From assembly GCA_020437045.1 (NCBI GenBank), contig JAGQWV010000662.1, positions 1 through 7,581 of the forward strand: DNA of 7,581 nt. Direction: 5' to 3'. Every line of letters begins with the position of its first letter. Position 1 is the first letter of the stretch. The position numbers were made by a program, and so were the translations under genes. This document shows, piece after piece, positions 7,108-7,581 of this stretch. The stretch is from Saprospiraceae bacterium. GTDB lineage: Bacteria > Bacteroidota > Bacteroidia > Chitinophagales > Saprospiraceae. Below the pieces are notes generated by a model. The model searched no databases. It saw only the letters and a list, made by a program, of their open reading frames with translations, and was not told where the DNA came from.

Positions 7108-7581
7108 ATCGATCGTTTCCAGCGGAGGTTTGTTGTTTTGCGCTCCGGCATAACCAATATTTTGATTAATCGTACCCTGCGTATTTGAATTAATTAACCG
7201 GTCGTCGATTGGCCACAATACATGATGAGGTTCGATATGGGGTGACTGACCGATTACGATAAATTTGTCTCCAGCCGGTAAATCAAGACCAAGAAAGCTT
7301 TTGGTTTTTGGTCCGGTATACTGTGGGTAAAATGAATTTAATCGAATCACCCGGTCGTAATACCAATTGCTTTCGGAAAAACCGGACAGGCTGTATCCAT
7401 TGATACCCATAGAAGCCATGATATAAGATACCCGTGCCATCTCATTCTGACGGGGACTTTCCGCAAAAAGTTCTCGGGCTCTTTCGTCAAAAATATAATC
7501 TATGGTTACCTGGTCTGCAGTGACAGGCTCTGCATGAGCCCGGTTGCGAATCATATTGATGTCATCAGCAGCTGACTGCAG
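7105..7581 (-). CDS. SusD/RagB-family glycan-binding lipoprotein, C-terminal part (5' end outside window)
   Basis: The frame is open to the window edge, giving 158 visible residues before a TAA stop; the true start and lipoprotein signal lie outside. What is seen is a typical SusD/RagB C-terminus: a helix with DDINMIRNRA, then the DERARELFAES...EMARVSYIMA segment matching the family's 'ERarELafEg.R..dl.R' signature, and the terminal LWPID..LINSNTQGTINQNIGY block that corresponds to the usual 'wPIP..ei..N..l.QNpGY' ending. Family knowledge: SusD-like proteins are surface lipoproteins that lid a SusC TonB-dependent transporter and bind glycan for import. The substrate cannot be read from this fragment. 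A short tail of about 14 residues follows the GY. The stop overlaps the start of the lyase gene, so the two are probably translationally coupled. The internal ATG at 7554 is not a real start, because conserved residues precede it in frame. Confidence 0.93.
   Translation of the reverse strand: MQSAADDINMIRNRAHAEPVTADQVTIDYIFDERARELFAESPRQNEMARVSYIMASMGINGYSLSGFSESNWYYDRVIRLNSFYPQYTGPKTKSFLGLDLPAGDKFIVIGQSPHIEPHHVLWPIDDRLINSNTQGTINQNIGYAGAQNNKPPLETID

Overview
The window looks like part of a polysaccharide utilisation locus (PUL) of a Bacteroidota bacterium. The strongest evidence is the C-terminal part of a SusD/RagB-type outer-membrane glycan-binding lipoprotein at the right edge. The downstream genes encode mostly exported proteins, ribosome-binding sites are weak, and base composition is moderate to AT-rich, all of which fit. 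No matching SusC/TonB receptor is visible; if present it should lie beyond the right edge. Species and target glycan cannot be named from this sequence.

Every gene I can support is on the minus strand, so the transcript reads from right to left. The order is: SusD-like protein (7581-7105, 5' end cut off); an 886-residue heparinase II/III-like polysaccharide lyase (7105-4445) whose start overlaps the SusD stop by one base (TAATG); an exported ThuA-domain protein (4387-3617); an exported neutral/alkaline ceramidase-like protein A (3568-2189); a protein predicted to be a seven-bladed beta-propeller with no signal peptide (2084-807); and a second ceramidase-like paralogue B (703-1, 3' end cut off). 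Gaps are -1, 57, 48, 104 and 103 bases, consistent with one operon. There is no gene-free stretch over 300 bases. I saw no tRNA, rRNA, CRISPR array, transposase, attachment site, or strong promoter or terminator.

A working model is that the SusD partner binds a polymer at the cell surface and the heparinase-like lyase cleaves a uronic-acid-containing chain by beta-elimination. The two zinc-site ceramidase-like proteins and the ThuA protein would then act on substituents or oligosaccharides in the periplasm or at the surface, and the propeller protein would act on a product in the cytoplasm. The unusual element is the set: a lyase with a four-cysteine knuckle, two diverged ceramidase-like paralogues (the complete one lacking the classical nucleophile serine), and a leaderless propeller between them. 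No sulfatase, glycoside hydrolase or regulator is visible in this part of the locus.
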